DNA of 64,000 nucleotides from Apostichopus japonicus (GCF_037975245.1 NC_092572.1:21316489-21380488); one strand, 5' to 3'; shown: positions 36,941 through 49,801, counted from the first letter of the stretch. Notes: generated from the letters alone by a model not told the origin. A program made the numbers and translations.

Positions 36941-38320
36941 GGGGTATCGTGCCAGGAATAATTGTGTTATTATTATGTTGAAAGCAGTTGAAGCCATGTT
37001 GAAATCTCAGAAACTAACTGAAGCGGCACGGACTTGTCCAAGCATAGTCACTGTGGGAGATCCATATGGTTACAAATGTGAAAGATCTGTTGTCGAGTTG
37101 TTCACGGCTGAAAAACTAATTTGAAAAGCAGCAACATGGATACCAGATTTGGCTGCAAAATAATAAGATAAAACTTGAATGTGGCCTATTAAGCCTTTGC
37201 GGTTTGCATTAAAAGTGCCATTGCTGAGATAAGAACATGTTTATGTCAATGATATCATTGTATTGGATAAGTGCATGATGTAATGACTTGTGATGGCACA
37301 CATGGGCAAGCTATCAAACTGTCTTTGTCATGGGTTTTGGTTTACTGCGATACATTTTGACGGAGATTGAGTTCTACATATAGCAAGTCTGAATCAGCAA
37401 AAAGTTGCTTGCCCGACTCTTTGCAGCCTCCTCTTTATGATATGAAGACTCTTCTAATAGTTGATATAGGTTTATTCAAACCATTGTTTTCTTTGACACT
37501 TTCACAACATACACAAAGTTCTCACTAATTAGTATTATTAGTATATTAAATCATGAATATTCAACAAATCAACTGTTTCCATCAATCAGTGCAATTGTTG
37601 CAAATCATTGACCTAATATGAATTTGGGAGTAAATTGTAATATGGTCAGTTACTTAGGTTCTTTTGTTATTGTTTGTGTGTCATGGGGAAGGGGGGGGGA
37701 GGGGATAGTGGAGGAGGGGAAGGGCTATTGTAACCTACATTATTCATGTCAAACCATATAGTATTCATTCACATATAATTGGATACTTATGATTTTAAGA
37801 ATTCTGTGTGGATACAGCAATTTGCAGGCTTCTAACATCAGTTGTAAGCTAGTTTAACCCAATGTAGACTCTGCCGAGGGGTTATATATGTAGGTCTCCC
37901 AAAGGTGTATAATATGATACTTCCTATGAGATCAGACCGGTAGACTATCCAGCATGTCTCTGTAAGGTTTGCTAGAATGTCTGAGAAAATGTGCTAAAAT
38001 GTCTGATAAATGTGAGATTTCAGGATATAAATTGTCACTCTTAATCTCCACCTTCCGGCCTTAAATGGCGAAAAAAATAACCCAGATTATTGTATGACTC
38101 AGTAGGTTAGGTTTTGTTGTGGAGCGATGTGGTTAACATTTCACTCAACCTGCGAGAAAGGTTGGTGTAGGGTGATAATGAGCATTCTAATAAATTGTAC
38201 AGAGGGGATGTATCATTGTTAATGTATATATTGTTAATAGAGGTACTCTGTAAGTACATGAATTAGCATATATAGATTTGTGTACAGCCAAGAAGAATAA
38301 AGAGGTGAGGAGAATAAGTA
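36274..38320 (+). other. NFRKB 3' UTR
   Basis: No further exon follows. The stretch holds the 70-bp repeats, a G-rich run at about 37684-37722 and AT-rich sequence up to a poly(A) signal at 38296. Confidence 0.6.
38296..38301 (+). terminator. Probable NFRKB poly(A) signal
   Basis: AATAAA in an AT-rich setting, followed by GT/T-rich sequence. It is the first convincing signal after the coding end, giving a 3' UTR of about 2 kb. Confidence 0.5.
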
Positions 38321-38559
38321 TCTACAACTTTTATCAGTTGAATCTTTTGATTTTCTTGTCCAGTGGCCAGCAGAATATTGACATTATTTGTCCCGTGTTC
38401 AACAGAATATTGATATTACCTTAGTAAGTGTCTTTGTGATATATTTGGGTTTAGTGTGACTTTTTTATAACCAGAAAGCCAGTGGGCTTATTGTGATTCC
38501 TTGCCAACTGAGATTATAATCCCAAGCTTTCGTCATTGTTGATTAAATTGATCAGCGGG

Positions 38560-39215
38560 TTCTTTCACTGACTGTGGACCTACCTAGTAAATATGTTAAC
38601 TTACCATGTTTACAAGCTATTATTAGCAAATTAACTCAAGCCCTGCTCCCTAATAAATGTGTATAATATCACATTGAACATATATTATCATGTACCAGCT
38701 ATCTACAAACACCTTCACACAAAGTATGATTCAATTCTGAAATGTTTACATTTGACCCTGTGACCTAATTAATATTCTTGAGATGAGCTCCAGAATCAAT
38801 AGGGCTCTTCTACTCACTATGGCGCACCTACATACCAAGTATGACTTCAATCCAACTTCTATGGCAATTAAACTTAAGCCTGCCCCCTAATAAATATGCA
38901 TAAATCAACTTGAACACATATTACCATGTACCCACTATCTACCAACACATTAATACAAAGAAGGAATAAATTCTGACTTTTTGTTGCAGAGTTATAAGCA
39001 TTTGGAGATTTTCACATTTGACCGTGACCTCATTATTCATGAGATGTGAATCAAAATCAAAAGGGTCCTTCTACTCACTATGGAGCATATATGTATCAAG
39101 TATGACTTCAATCCAACTTCTCGTTGTTCAGTTACCGTGTTTACAAGCTATTTTATTGGAAGAAAGCCTAAGCCCCGCCCACTAATAAATATGCATATTG
39201 TAAACTTGAAATATG
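38560..39215 (+). repeat. Long-period tandem repeat (240-290 bp units)
   Basis: Units start near 38638, 38876 and 39170 with a 'gccc(t)gc(t)ccctaataaat' motif. They share 'accatgtacc(c)actatcta', 'ctcactatgg(a/c)gca' and 'aagtatgacttcaatccaac'. The wording resembles the array at the right end of the window. Confidence 0.75.
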
Positions 39216-39902
39216 GAATATGTTAGTTACTTTCGTATATTTTGTCGCGATCGCCAGGTCTGACAAGCAGTGCGGGGGGTGGGGAAGGGTCTCCGAAAAG
39301 GGTCACGGGAAAGGGTCTCCGAACTTGCTCATGATACCCCTTTGGCCGACCAGTACCATACATCTTAGTAATCGTCCCTCAGTATTCGGCGATGATAAGA
39401 AAGATCTCATTTAAAGTGATCAGGAGTGTCAATACTGAATATAGTGCCATGGGTTGTGGGGGGGGGGGGGGGGCGCTCACCCCAGACATTTGCACGTACG
39501 GTGAACGTCACGCGCACGCGCACACACTACACGTATACGAAGGCCTGTTGAAAAGATGGCACGGTACTACTGTACTACTCTTAGTGAGACCGCATCTCGT
39601 ATCAACTTGGAACAGAAAATCGACTTCTGTTGTGACCAGTACACCAAGTATTGCATAGCCTAAGCATCTTACTTGAAAATCAAAGATGTGCACTTTTATT
39701 ATTAAAATTTGGGACGTTTATAAGCGAGATAGTAAGTAGTATTAATTCAGGTGCTATTGAGTATATTGGCTAGTTTAGTGTAACGATAGGCTAGGACGAC
39801 AACGTACACTGTATACAACTAAACGGACCAATGTCAGCCAGAATATTAACACTAGGCTGCAGCTGCATTCGTAGTGAATACAGACTCTCATGAATGTGAT
39901 GA
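39216..39902. other. Intergenic stretch
   Basis: No gene recognised. A G-run lies at about 39455-39472, followed by 'gcgcacgcgcaca'. Confidence 0.45.
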
Positions 39903-40040
39903 AGCCTAACATTAACAATGCATGCTTGAAATGTTAATGTTGTTATTGGCAGGACATTACTAGTGGGGTAGCCTAACATTAACAATGCATGCTTGAAATG
40001 TTAATGTTGTTGTTATTGGCAGGACATTACTAGTGGGGTT
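39903..40040 (+). repeat. Two-copy 65-70-bp direct repeat with internal hairpin
   Basis: 'gcctaacattaacaatgcat' through 'ggcaggacattactagtggg' occurs twice (about 39903 and 39971). Each unit contains the perfect inverted pair AACATTAACA / TGTTAATGTT. The end of the unit coincides with the start of LINE coding sequence (GQDITSGVPQG), so the duplication took in the element's edge. Confidence 0.85.
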
Positions 40041-41060
40041 CCACAAGGGTCTGTTTTGGGTCCCCTGTTGTTTGTTGCCTACATAAATGACATTGACGGA
40101 GATATTAATTGTGTACAGCTAAGAAGTTTCAGGGGCGGATGCAGGATTTGTGACAGGGGGGGTCAGACTGGCCCAGCCGCGCCTGAACGAAAGACTATCT
40201 AAGCGGAGCGCCACCATCGGTTGGCGCGGAGCGTACCAGAAATTTTTTGGCTTTACAAACCCCTCAGATGGCCGGAAATGGCACTTCCCGAGTATTCTAA
40301 GCTGCATGTACCTAGCCTGAATATATGGATCTCATGTCTGCAATTTCTCAATTGATGAGAAAAAAAAACAATCTATGAAATATGGTAATACATATCAGAT
40401 GAGTTGAGATGATACAAATATCATAATGCCTTTAGCCTCCAATCCCCCTCCCGTTCTGTCACCACTGTTTGACGCAGGGCCGGATCCAGGATTCTGGAAG
40501 GGTGATGGGTTTGGCCTCCAGTGATCCTAGGGTCTAAGGGGAGTGGGTTTCCCTCTATCCATTGTGAAATTCTTGGATATTTAAGTACAACAGGGAACCC
40601 CCTTCAATTTAGCCATGCAAAGCACCTCGCTTTTTTTTTCTCTTTTTTTTTTTGGGCCAAGAGCAGAGGGGGGGGGTCCGGACCCCCTGGACCCACCCTC
40701 TGGATCCGCGCCTGAGTTTGCTGATGACACCAAACTGTATTCTTCTGACTGAGGTCTCTTTCAATAGCAATTCTGATTGAGATTGACAAATTTCAAATGC
40801 ATTTGGATAACGATTTTTGATGGTCTCAGGGATGGCAAATGCTTTTTAATATTGATAAATGCAAGGCAATGCATATTGGTAGAAGTAACCAAAAGTATAC
40901 CTACAATCTTAATGGTGAGGAGTTACAGGAGGTCTTTGTTGAAAGAGACCTAGGGGCCTAGGTATCTACATTGACTAATCTCTGCAACCTTCTAAACATT
41001 GTCTCGAAGCTGCTAAAAGAGGTAATATGGGTTTAGGTATGATCATTGCTTGCTTCATGA
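39955..41060 (+). mobile_element. Degraded LINE reverse transcriptase with nested insertion
   Basis: Translated fragments show RT motifs: ITSGVPQGSVLGPLLFVAYI (about 40022-40085), FADDTKLYSS (about 40716-40745, the catalytic Y/F-x-DD block), then CKAMHIGRSNQKYTYNLNGE and ERDLG (about 40860-40960). This order is that of CR1/Jockey-type non-LTR elements. Frameshifts and stops break it, and a 588-bp block is inserted between the PQG and ADD motifs. A fossil only. Confidence 0.8.
40125..40712. mobile_element. hAT-like non-coding element nested in the RT relic
   Basis: Left end CAGGGGCGGATGCAGGATT, right end CTCTGGATCCGCGCCTG, inverted with mismatches. AGTTT stands directly on both sides, short for a hAT target duplication. 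A second element-like end, CAGGGCCGGATCCAGGATT, starts at about 40474, so there may be two insertions. Contains the conserved module in reverse at 40192-40290. Confidence 0.6.
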
Positions 41061-42487
41061 CTGAGTGATACTGTTTTAGCTCATCACAGTGAGTGTGGAT
41101 AGACTCAGTTCACAAATTACTGGCATCACTGGTAAATATTGTCATCTTCATCATCAGTGTAGTTTTTCATCCTAGAGTAACTGTGGTCATGAATCAGTTG
41201 ATCTCTTTATAGATACTGGACTGGTTTATGTTTTTAGTTCTACCATGAGATATGCTCTCCTCCATCTGTATGCTCTGCCCCTCTTACATAATTGATCACA
41301 TTGCTGTTTTCTTTGCATCTATTTCAGAGTCTGGAAACAGGGACTGTTTGAGCTCACCTTTAATATTGCAGCTTCCATCTTCCTGGTTATGGACTCTTCA
41401 GACACATTATTTGTTATGTGTATGGCAATGGTCCCTGTACTGACTATTGCAAGAAAATGTGGTACTATGTTTTGGATTGATCACCTTGAAAGCCTTATAG
41501 ACTGCCTTTGCTTTTTGAGTGGAAGTCTCAAAACGAGTGGACCATAATGTTTGCTGCAGGTGCGTGTCTCAAGTATTTTGTTTAGCTTCCTGCTGTTAGT
41601 GTGGGATATTAGCAGAGAACCCTTTGCAGCATTTGGCATACATGGAAATGTGTACTTCTTGCCCCTGTTGCTTAGAAATAAATGCCTTGGGCAATGTGAA
41701 TGATTTCCACTGTAGCATTTTGCAAGGCAGTCTAAACATGTTGATAAAGCTTTCACAACGTTGCAGTGGTCATATTTTTAGTGCTCTCCTGCAAGCAGTC
41801 ACCTCTGCCTGTACATGGTAGGTCAACTCCTCTGCAAAGTGCTTTTGTATCAAGCGCTTCTTAGTCACAGTTTCTGCAGGAACATGTCAGAGAAGAATAC
41901 TGCTTTAATAGTCAGTGCTCTGTGAGTGACTTGAGTAGGTGAACTTGATCTAACAGGTTCTCTGTTTAGAGTTCCTCCTGTCAAGGGTTACAAGTCTGAC
42001 TTTTTATTGCTTTTTGCTATCATCTCAGTGAAGCTTGAACATATATGCAAATGTAAAGTTGATAGGAATTATTAAACCTATAATGCATTTATCCATATAA
42101 TTATTATTATGATGAACCTCTGGATGTACATTATATCAAAAATAACACTATCACATTTCTGCTTTCCGTCTTGAGAGAGGGATGTATATTTGACAGTCTT
42201 TGTGCAATATTTTATGTCATATTTTCATGCCATGATGGCCTCCTTTATATATATATAACAAATGGAATAAGTATGAGTTAATTTTATATTAAACACATTT
42301 AACACTGAAGTATGAGTTATATTATATTACAGATGTAGAAAATTAAACTGACAAATGTGATGAATAGTTTCATCCTCTGCTGATTCTTGGCTTGGTCAAA
42401 AGTGGGACGAGAGAAACACAACAGATGTTTCTATAAATATAAAATTAACAGCTCACACCTCGTCTTCCTTGATTTTGCCCTCCTCAG
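41061..42487. other. Non-coding stretch between LINE relic and adducin exons
   Basis: No exon recognised. I looked for upstream adducin exons here by translated motif and saw none. AT-rich, with a (TA)n patch near 42246. Confidence 0.45.
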
Positions 42488-43996
42488 CCAATCGACCCGA
42501 AAGCTCAAGTCTACGCCAAGTCTAAAGGAATTATCCAGAGGGAGTACCAAGACGAGGCTGTACTGTACATGGCCTACGTTCCCAATCCATTCACGTCGAT
42601 GTCAGAGAGAGTAATCCTTGATTACAAGAAAGAGATTGCGGACAAAGCTGGTCAAGGTTTGTTCATCTCATTTTACAAGTCCTGTAGATAATTGTTTTTT
42701 TATCCGTTTTTTTTGGTGGGTGGGGTTGGGGGGGGGGGTCCAGGGGGTGGGCATATTGGTCTGATATGAGGAGTCACTGACACGGCTTGGGTCTATGACC
42801 TTTCAGCCCTTGTCCCCCCTTCCTTTCCCCTACCCCTCCCAAGTAAAGGGAATTGCCATGAAAGACAGATTTACACCCTACTTTAGATGTTATCAGTCTG
42901 CCTGTTTCACTCTTCAAGGAGAGTCAGAAAACCCATCTCCGTACGTTTCCTCCTCCGCAACACAGATTTGAATCTCTCCTCAGCAGTTCCATTCCTGGCT
43001 TAAATACATGCTACCCCCCTCCCCATCCCACCACATTAAAATCCTGCTCCTACCATCCCACTCCAATTCTGTTAAACTCCGCTATCATCCCACCCCCCCA
43101 CCACCACTGCTACCTACTTACACCATCACCCTGGCTTATACCCTGCTCGTAGGCTGAAATAGAATGGTCTGTCGTCACACCTCTGGACGGTGGTGTTGAC
43201 CCACTGTCAGTGGATGGATTACATCATCATCATCTCTCACTCATAGATCTACTTTTCTCTCCTCTTCCTCGCTACAGATGTGAAGGAGATTGAGCTGATC
43301 GTGCAAGCCGAGGAGACTGAAATGAAAGAAACCCAAGGAGGAGAGTGAGGATGGGGAGAAGATCAGAACAAAGAAAATTACAACCAAGACTGTGACCATT
43401 CACGGAGGTAATAGTCTGCCAGAGCTTACCACTTACGGCTGGTGGAGAGAGAGAGATGTTCAAGACACGGCTACATAACCTAGCTGTGGATTGTGATCTT
43501 ACAATTCATTTTAGTCCTGTATTCTCCAGCTTCCTCTCTCTTAACCCAGCACAACACTCTTAAAACTTAAAAACAGTTGGCTATAGCATGTATGTGTGTA
43601 TGTATGTTTGTAAGTTCTAAAGCCATGAGTGACCATACTATGGCCCAGTCAATACATCACATGCATAAATAGGTGCATTCTGTTGGGTTTGATACAGTCA
43701 TGGTAGAATTTAATTATGATCTCGTCAATGTCTCTCTCTTGTACGATCGCAGTTTTCCATCCTACCTCCCTCTTTCTCTTCACAACTATTTCAGATCAAC
43801 TGGGGACAGTAGAAACGACCACAGTCAGTATCGTGAACGGCGAGAAGGAAGACAACGATGACAGGGCACACTCCCCACCCCCGAGGGCAGTCAGAGCGTG
43901 GAAGGTTCCCCCTGGAAGGACTCGTCCCTCTCGCCGACCAAGAAGAAGAAGAAGTTCCGAACGCCATCATTCTTGTCAAAGAAGGCGGAGAGCTAG
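42488..43996 (+). pseudogene. Adducin C-terminal exons (partial, frame-broken)
   Basis: Three exon-like blocks: 42488-42656, 43278-43407 and 43795-43996. The first encodes KSKGIIQREYQDEAVLYM then VPNPFTSMSE, the adducin tail segment. The last ends KKKKKFRTPSFLSKKAES-stop, the MARCKS-related domain shared by adducins, with the FRTPSF site used by PKC/PKA in relatives. Adducins cap and bundle actin and recruit spectrin in the membrane skeleton. Oddities: block 2 runs into TGA after EMKETQGGE, while the next frame continues KPKEESEDGEK; block 3 starts in the frame of QLGTVETTTVSIVNGEKEDN but the terminal basic domain needs a second shift near 43862. The head and neck exons are absent upstream. 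It could be a decaying partial duplicate, an assembly join, or a real gene with indel errors and a very distant 5' part. Confidence 0.8.
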
Positions 43997-46000
43997 AGGA
44001 AGAATGGCTACTTTTAAAATGACGAGTCAAATTTCTTTTCATAAGTTTGTTCGTGTGGAAAGTTGGTTGTAAACGTTAGTAAGCAGTACTGTTAGAGTTC
44101 AACTGTCCGATGCTGTGAGAAGAAGAGGCGGCCAGCATATCTCCCAAGTACTGATCACAATAATCCTCCCTCCCCTCTCGTTATTACGATTTTTTTATAT
44201 TGTTTTTCTCTCTTTGCAAGTGCTATGTTTGTAGACCCATCATAACAGCTACATTTAAGTCAAGTATATGCCTACTCCGTGATGCGAGAAGCTTCTCTCG
44301 AGTGTCCACGGCGACGGGAAATAGTCAGGGCAGAGGGCAACGGTATAAAAATGTCCAGATTTTTTTTTTTTTGGCATCCATTTCATAAGTTTATTGGGTT
44401 GTTGTTAAATAGTGAAATTAACTCTAGACTGGATCAGCATTATGTTCCAGGGGAAAGTTTCTCCCTCTCTTTATTTTTTTCCCCCCCCTTACTTTTCTCT
44501 TAAATTTTAGGCTAACAGGTTCGCAGAGCGTACACGGTCTATTTACTCCAGTCGCATAATGTAACTTTTTTGTATAGTACATAATATCAAGAATTCGTCG
44601 GAACAGATTTCAAGCATTGGAGTCGTTTCACTTTCCTCGGTTAGTATTTTGTGTAGATATGTATGAGAATGGCGCACATAAAGGCTCCTTCCTTCTTGTA
44701 TGCCCAGGTTTCCGTAACCGGACCAAGTGTCGGTTCGGTTTGTGTATTTCCCTGAAATGTTATTCTCATATGTTCTTGTATTTTTTTTTTTTAACCTATC
44801 TGAATGTTTACATTGTTGTTAATATCATGCATATTGTGAAGAGAGAGTTTGTCTTTTGTTTCTGTTTTGAGGCCAGGTCACAGTGATAGAAATCATGATA
44901 ACTACAGCTCTTTGACATATACAAACTGTCTTCACGATCGAGAGAAAGCCACCCGTTCCTAATCTTATTACATTGGAGCACAAACATCACTTTTTATACA
45001 TACTTTTTCTTATTTTAGTCCTTGAACTTCAAAAACCCAGCCAAGATTTTTAAACCACATGAGAACTGCTGTTGTGAAAGTAGACATTAAAAATCGCTTT
45101 GCTGAAATATTTCTGTATATTCTCGGGGATCAAGGACTATCAGACTAGCGTTATGTTGTAACAAAACTCTCTTCATGACGAGAGAGGCATGTTTAGAAAT
45201 AATTCTCAACATGCTGCAGTGCAAATTTCCAGTAACCAATGAAGCTAATATTTACTTGCGCAGCTCTGTTTATGTGCGGTTATCAGGAGCATCACATGGA
45301 AATAAGAATAGAAACACCCCCTAGCTAATTTATCATAAAGTTTGTAATTATTTTTTTTGTTTATTCTCTAAAATCACTAAAAACAAATTGCACAAGCATT
45401 TTTTGCCAGGAGTCTTAGCCAAACTCAATTTCTAGTACGCCATGCATGTACGATCGATGGAGATAGAAAATGATCTGGAATTGCTTTAATTTGTTAAGCA
45501 GAAGATGTTAAACATAGTAAACTAGCAGACACTGCTTTTTTCTAATGTCAATAAGAAACACTTTGAAACTGCCTGTAAGGTGTGCATTTGCTCTCATATA
45601 AACACATCGTGTTATGTTCACTTCACAGGCATGCTTCATTTTGTTTCCATATTTGAAGGATAGCTTTTTTTCCCCTTTTTCTTTTTTTCTATCGGCTTTG
45701 AATTCAGACCTACTTAAAACTTAGTTGTAGGAGTACCCTAGTAAGTGCAATTTTAATAGTATCGAAAACAAAATAAAAATAACGTAATTATCATATAGGT
45801 CTTTTTTTGATTTTCGCAGGTTTAACAAAAGAAAGAAAATGGCGAAAATTTCAGTAACAGCATCTGGTCAACAGAGGCCAATCTGTATGGAATGTGGTTT
45901 GTTTAGTAATGTAGTGTAGCGTAGCATGAATAAAACAATTAACCTTGATGAATGGATGAAGAATGAATGGGCTTTGTGAAATCTGGTATTTTGTAATAAA
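43997..46000 (+). other. Adducin-like 3' UTR
   Basis: About 2 kb of T-rich sequence without exons after the TAG at 43994. AATAAA occurs at 45929-45934 and 45995-46000 at its right end, so the gene 3' end looks preserved despite the broken frame. Confidence 0.5.
45929..46000 (+). terminator. Tandem poly(A) signals after adducin exons
   Basis: Two AATAAA hexamers (45929-45934 and 45995-46000), followed by a T-rich stretch at about 46021-46060. Confidence 0.45.
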
Positions 46001-48955
46001 AGAAGGAAACAAACATTTCAAAGGGTATTTTGTTTTTCAAATATGACTGCATGTTGAATTTTTTTATGATTTTCCTTTGGATATGAGATGTTATCTTCAT
46101 TTTGTACAACAAAGCCAAGCGTAAAATCTTGACTGTTTTTTTCTTCTTAATTCATAATAATTAAATGGCTAGACATGTAAAGAGTATGAATATATTCCTC
46201 ATTCTTTGTGTTATTAGGTTACGACTTGGATGCATGTATTAATATTTAAAGTATTTCATTACGACTTGTATTCTTTATTATTGACATTACTAAGTTAGTT
46301 CTTAAATGTTGTTTCATCTATGTCATATATATAGAAATATGAAACCGTGTTCTGTTTTTTTTTCAAACTTTGAACACAGACAAAGCAGTGAAATATGGCG
46401 ACCGGTTGTTAAAGTATGAAGTCTGTTAGCCCGCTGTTGACTCCTTATTTGTATCTAGTCTTGCTCTTGATTTATGAAAGGTGTAGCTATAATATTGATG
46501 CAGAATAATATTTGCCTGTAAACTTCAAATGCATTTCACAAGTTTAAAAAGCCAGCATGGGGTGTGTGAATAAACCTGTGGTTATGCATGCTGTGATTTG
46601 ATTATAAGGGAATAGCTATCTTCAGACCATAAGGAAGTGTATTCCCGTGTACCTCTGGGCGGGTTCAGTGAGTGGGCTGTACCATTGTCCCGTGGATAAA
46701 TGGAACTGTCGTACCAAGGGCCAAAAACTTGGCATTGTGTCCACATGGTAAACATGTACAACTTAACAATGAGCAGAGGCCACTCCAGGAACAGGTGCTC
46801 ATGGGATATTGTTGTTATGGCTATGAATATTTATTAGCTGATGTTAGTGCAGTGCTAATGAATATTCATGAATTTGCATTGACATATCAAAGTATTCAGA
46901 TCAACAGGAAGAGAGTAGCCAAGTAGAATACATCACATTTCATTCAACAACTTTCTATTTGTGAGGTTACCATGGTGATATGTTATAGCAATGACTCATT
47001 CTGCAGCCATTGTGTGTATGTCGGGGTGGTGCCTTATCAAGAGATTTGTAACAATAGCAGAGGTTGAAGGGAAATATTACAAATAGAAAGAGGCAGTATT
47101 TACAGACAAGTTTGGATCAACTGATGTTCATTACAGATGTACTGAAACTACAAGCACAATGAATATTCATGTCATATATCAAAATTAGCATGATTCCTTT
47201 GCCTGATTTTCCATGTTGTCGTCATGTGAGCATTCATGTTTATTTGGAGGGTTTTGCAGTCACCATGGGAACAGATACCCCACAGATTTTATAGTTCATG
47301 CATGTAGTTTGCTTAACTAAATTTTTTGGTAAAATAGATTCTTTGCACAGAAATATAAAAAACAGAATGAAAAAAAAAAAAAATGCTGGGAAGGTGAGGC
47401 GAGGTATAACTGCAAGGCTGTAAAATGATACAAAGTTCATGAAAAGTTTAAATTGAGATAAAAAGTTGAATGTATATCCTGTATGGTAGTTTATTAGTGT
47501 TATGTAACCAAATCTGAATATTGATGTACAGTAACAAACCTAAAAGTGCGGGTTATCGAAGAGCGAATGATGACGGTCAGAAAAGCTGTAAAGAAATTGC
47601 CATAGTATCAATCGTGACGTTGTATTTGTACAGCAAGATCACCCAGGTCGATCTGAAGTGTATTTTTTCCTTTCCAGAAAAGAGGGCTGTTTTGTAAAGT
47701 GGTTGGTTGGTTGGAAGAATAGACTTTGGATCAACTCTTACTCCCAGGCAGGGGAGTGACAGGGTCTTCTCTTTTCCAATATTTATAGTTTTTGGACAAA
47801 AGCTACTGTTACCCTAGCCTTTCTAAACTCGAAATTAATTTTCAATCAAAAATGGTTGGGGGGGGGGGAGTTAAAAATCTTGACACATATTGTTCCAGTA
47901 GAAACCAAACATAATAAAATAATGCATGGGGGAATGATTATGTATATACTGATATTTTTTTATGATTTTTTTTAGTCATTTGCATATGTTTCCTTTTCTT
48001 TTCTGTAAATAAAGAATGAACACATGTCTGCTGTTGTTAAAATTGTGGCTTGATCATTGCTTGTGGGATTGGAATGGCTTCTTTAGGTGCTTTAGTTAAT
48101 ACGCATTGTCCTGTACCACAGATAACACCCACGCCATGTCTTCGTGGTCGTAAGTAACCTCTATCGAGCTACAAAATGGGAGGGGACACCCCGACATTGG
48201 GACGTGTCGTCACGTTTTTTTTTGCAGAAGGGGTAAAGCGTTTCTATCACTGTACACAAAGCTCTGTACAATTTCCAATGCCCGTGCAATAACTTTGCAG
48301 GAACCACTGGTTTCTATTGTGTACTCATTGTCTCCATGGCAACTGCCTCTTTTTGTATGCAATTCACACATGTGGTTCTTTACACTTTTGCTTAATAGAT
48401 GTGCAATATCGTGTCCCAAAAGAAGTGGAAAAATAAACAGGCAGTCCTGAAATTCCTTTTCTTTCCGTGTTTATTTTTTGTCTGTCTCTCTCTCATTTCT
48501 AGTGTGTAGAAGAAAAAACAGAGAGCGATTTGAGAACTTGTCTGGTCCTTACGAATGGAACTGGAAGTTGACCTCGCTTAACATCCCCACACATCGTATA
48601 TATATCAGGATGTTATGAATAATCTGACAGACTAGTTTGGAAAAAAAAATTGTTTTGACAAGACAGGATATTGCAGTCGATATGAAAGCTAGATGATATT
48701 TTTCAATAATCGTTTTGCCCTTTGAAAGGCCTTGTACCTAAAACAGGTCTACTACACCTTTTAAACCCATTGAAACATTCTGTAATGTGTTTTGTAATGA
48801 ATAATACAACACAGCTCACCCCGAGGCCCCCACCCTTTGCTAAACCAACTTTCAGTAGAACAATTTTGTCAAGAATTAGAACCTTATACACCAAAAAAAA
48901 TTCAAGATGACAAACAAAGTTTTGATTTGACTGCTTTGTAATCACGTATCACTGG
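46001..48955. other. Non-coding AT-rich stretch
   Basis: No supportable exon in nearly 3 kb. 'aatattcatga/gtcatatatc' words recur near 46860 and 47160, and AATAAA occurs near 48010. It could be extended 3' UTR or intergenic. Confidence 0.45.
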
Positions 48956-49160
48956 CAAAATGCGCCGAGCGCCCTCTTGCGGCCTCTTTTTTGGTCATTT
49001 TTCAACTTCAGAGGAACAATAGGAAACAGAAAAACTTTTAGGGGGAACAAAAGATTTGAAAACCTTTGTTCGTCCTAAAAGTTTTTCGGTTGTCTATTGT
49101 TCCTCTGAAGTTAAAAACTTACCAAAAATGAGGCCGCGAGAGGGCGCTCGACGCATTTTG
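48956..49160. mobile_element. Foldback palindrome with ~100-bp arms
   Basis: The left arm begins CAAAATGCGCCGAGCGCCCT and the right arm ends AGGGCGCTCGACGCATTTTG. The arms pair nearly throughout, including 'gaggaacaataggaaacaga' against its inverted copy with few mismatches, around a loop of a few bases at about 49057. A transcript would form a long hairpin. It looks like a MITE-type foldback element. No clear target duplication. Confidence 0.85.
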
Positions 49161-49170
49161 ATCTTTTGCG

Positions 49171-49800
49171 ATTTCCTCCTTCCATTCTGAAGTTCAAATA
49201 TTAGAAACGAACACTATGTCTCAACAGTTGCTGTGGCGCAGTGGGTAGTGCCTGTACCTGGAGTGCAAGACAAACTCAATGTCTAGGGTTCGAACCCCAG
49301 TTAGGGCAGTTTTCCTTTTACTATTCTTATACCTCTTTCCTTCCATTCTGAAGTTCAAATATTAGAAACGAGCTACATTTCTCAACAGGTACAGTGGCGC
49401 AGTGGGTAGTGCCTGTACCTGGAGTGCAAGACAAACTCAATGGCTGGGGTTCGAACCCCAGTTAGGGCAGTTTTCCTTTTACTATTCTGATACCTCTTTC
49501 CTTCCATTATGAACCTTAAATATTAGAAACGAGCTTTATTTCTCAACAGTTGCTGTGGCGCAGTGGTTAGTGCTCTGGACTGGGAGTGCAAGACAAACTC
49601 AATGTCTAGGGTTCGAACCCCAGTTAGGGCAGTTTTCCTTTTACTATTCTTATACCTCTTTCCTTCCATTATGAACCTTAAATATTAGAAACAAGCTTTA
49701 TTTCTCAACAGTTGCTGTGGCGCAGTGGTTAGTGCTCTGGACTGGGAGTGTCAGGCAAACACACTGTCATGAGTTCAAGACCCAACCAGAGCCTTTTAAT
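49171..49800 (+). repeat. Tandem array of four tRNA-like Pol III units (~161 bp each)
   Basis: Four head-to-tail units have A boxes at about 49233, 49394, 49555 and 49717. Each shows TGGCGCAGTGG(T/G)TAGTGC (A box); the first three have GGTTCGAACCC (B box) about 45 bp later, then CAGTTAGGGCAGTTTTCC, whose T-run would stop Pol III. Copy 4 has a degraded B box (gagttcaagacc). The spacer 'ttccattatgaaccttaaat' through 'tttctcaaca' is also repeated. The D stem (GCGC/GTGC) can pair, but the acceptor and anticodon stems cannot, so these are tRNA-derived units, not functional tRNAs. Confidence 0.8.
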
Positions 49801-49801
49801 T

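Noticed and set aside
36927-37124. 65-residue frame after NFRKB
   Set aside because: Starts in the last 70-bp UTR repeat; no independent support.
49227-49305. Functional tRNA genes at the four array units
   Set aside because: A box, B box and terminator are present, but the acceptor stem (GTTGCTG against TTAGGGC) and the anticodon stem do not pair, so I call them tRNA-derived only.
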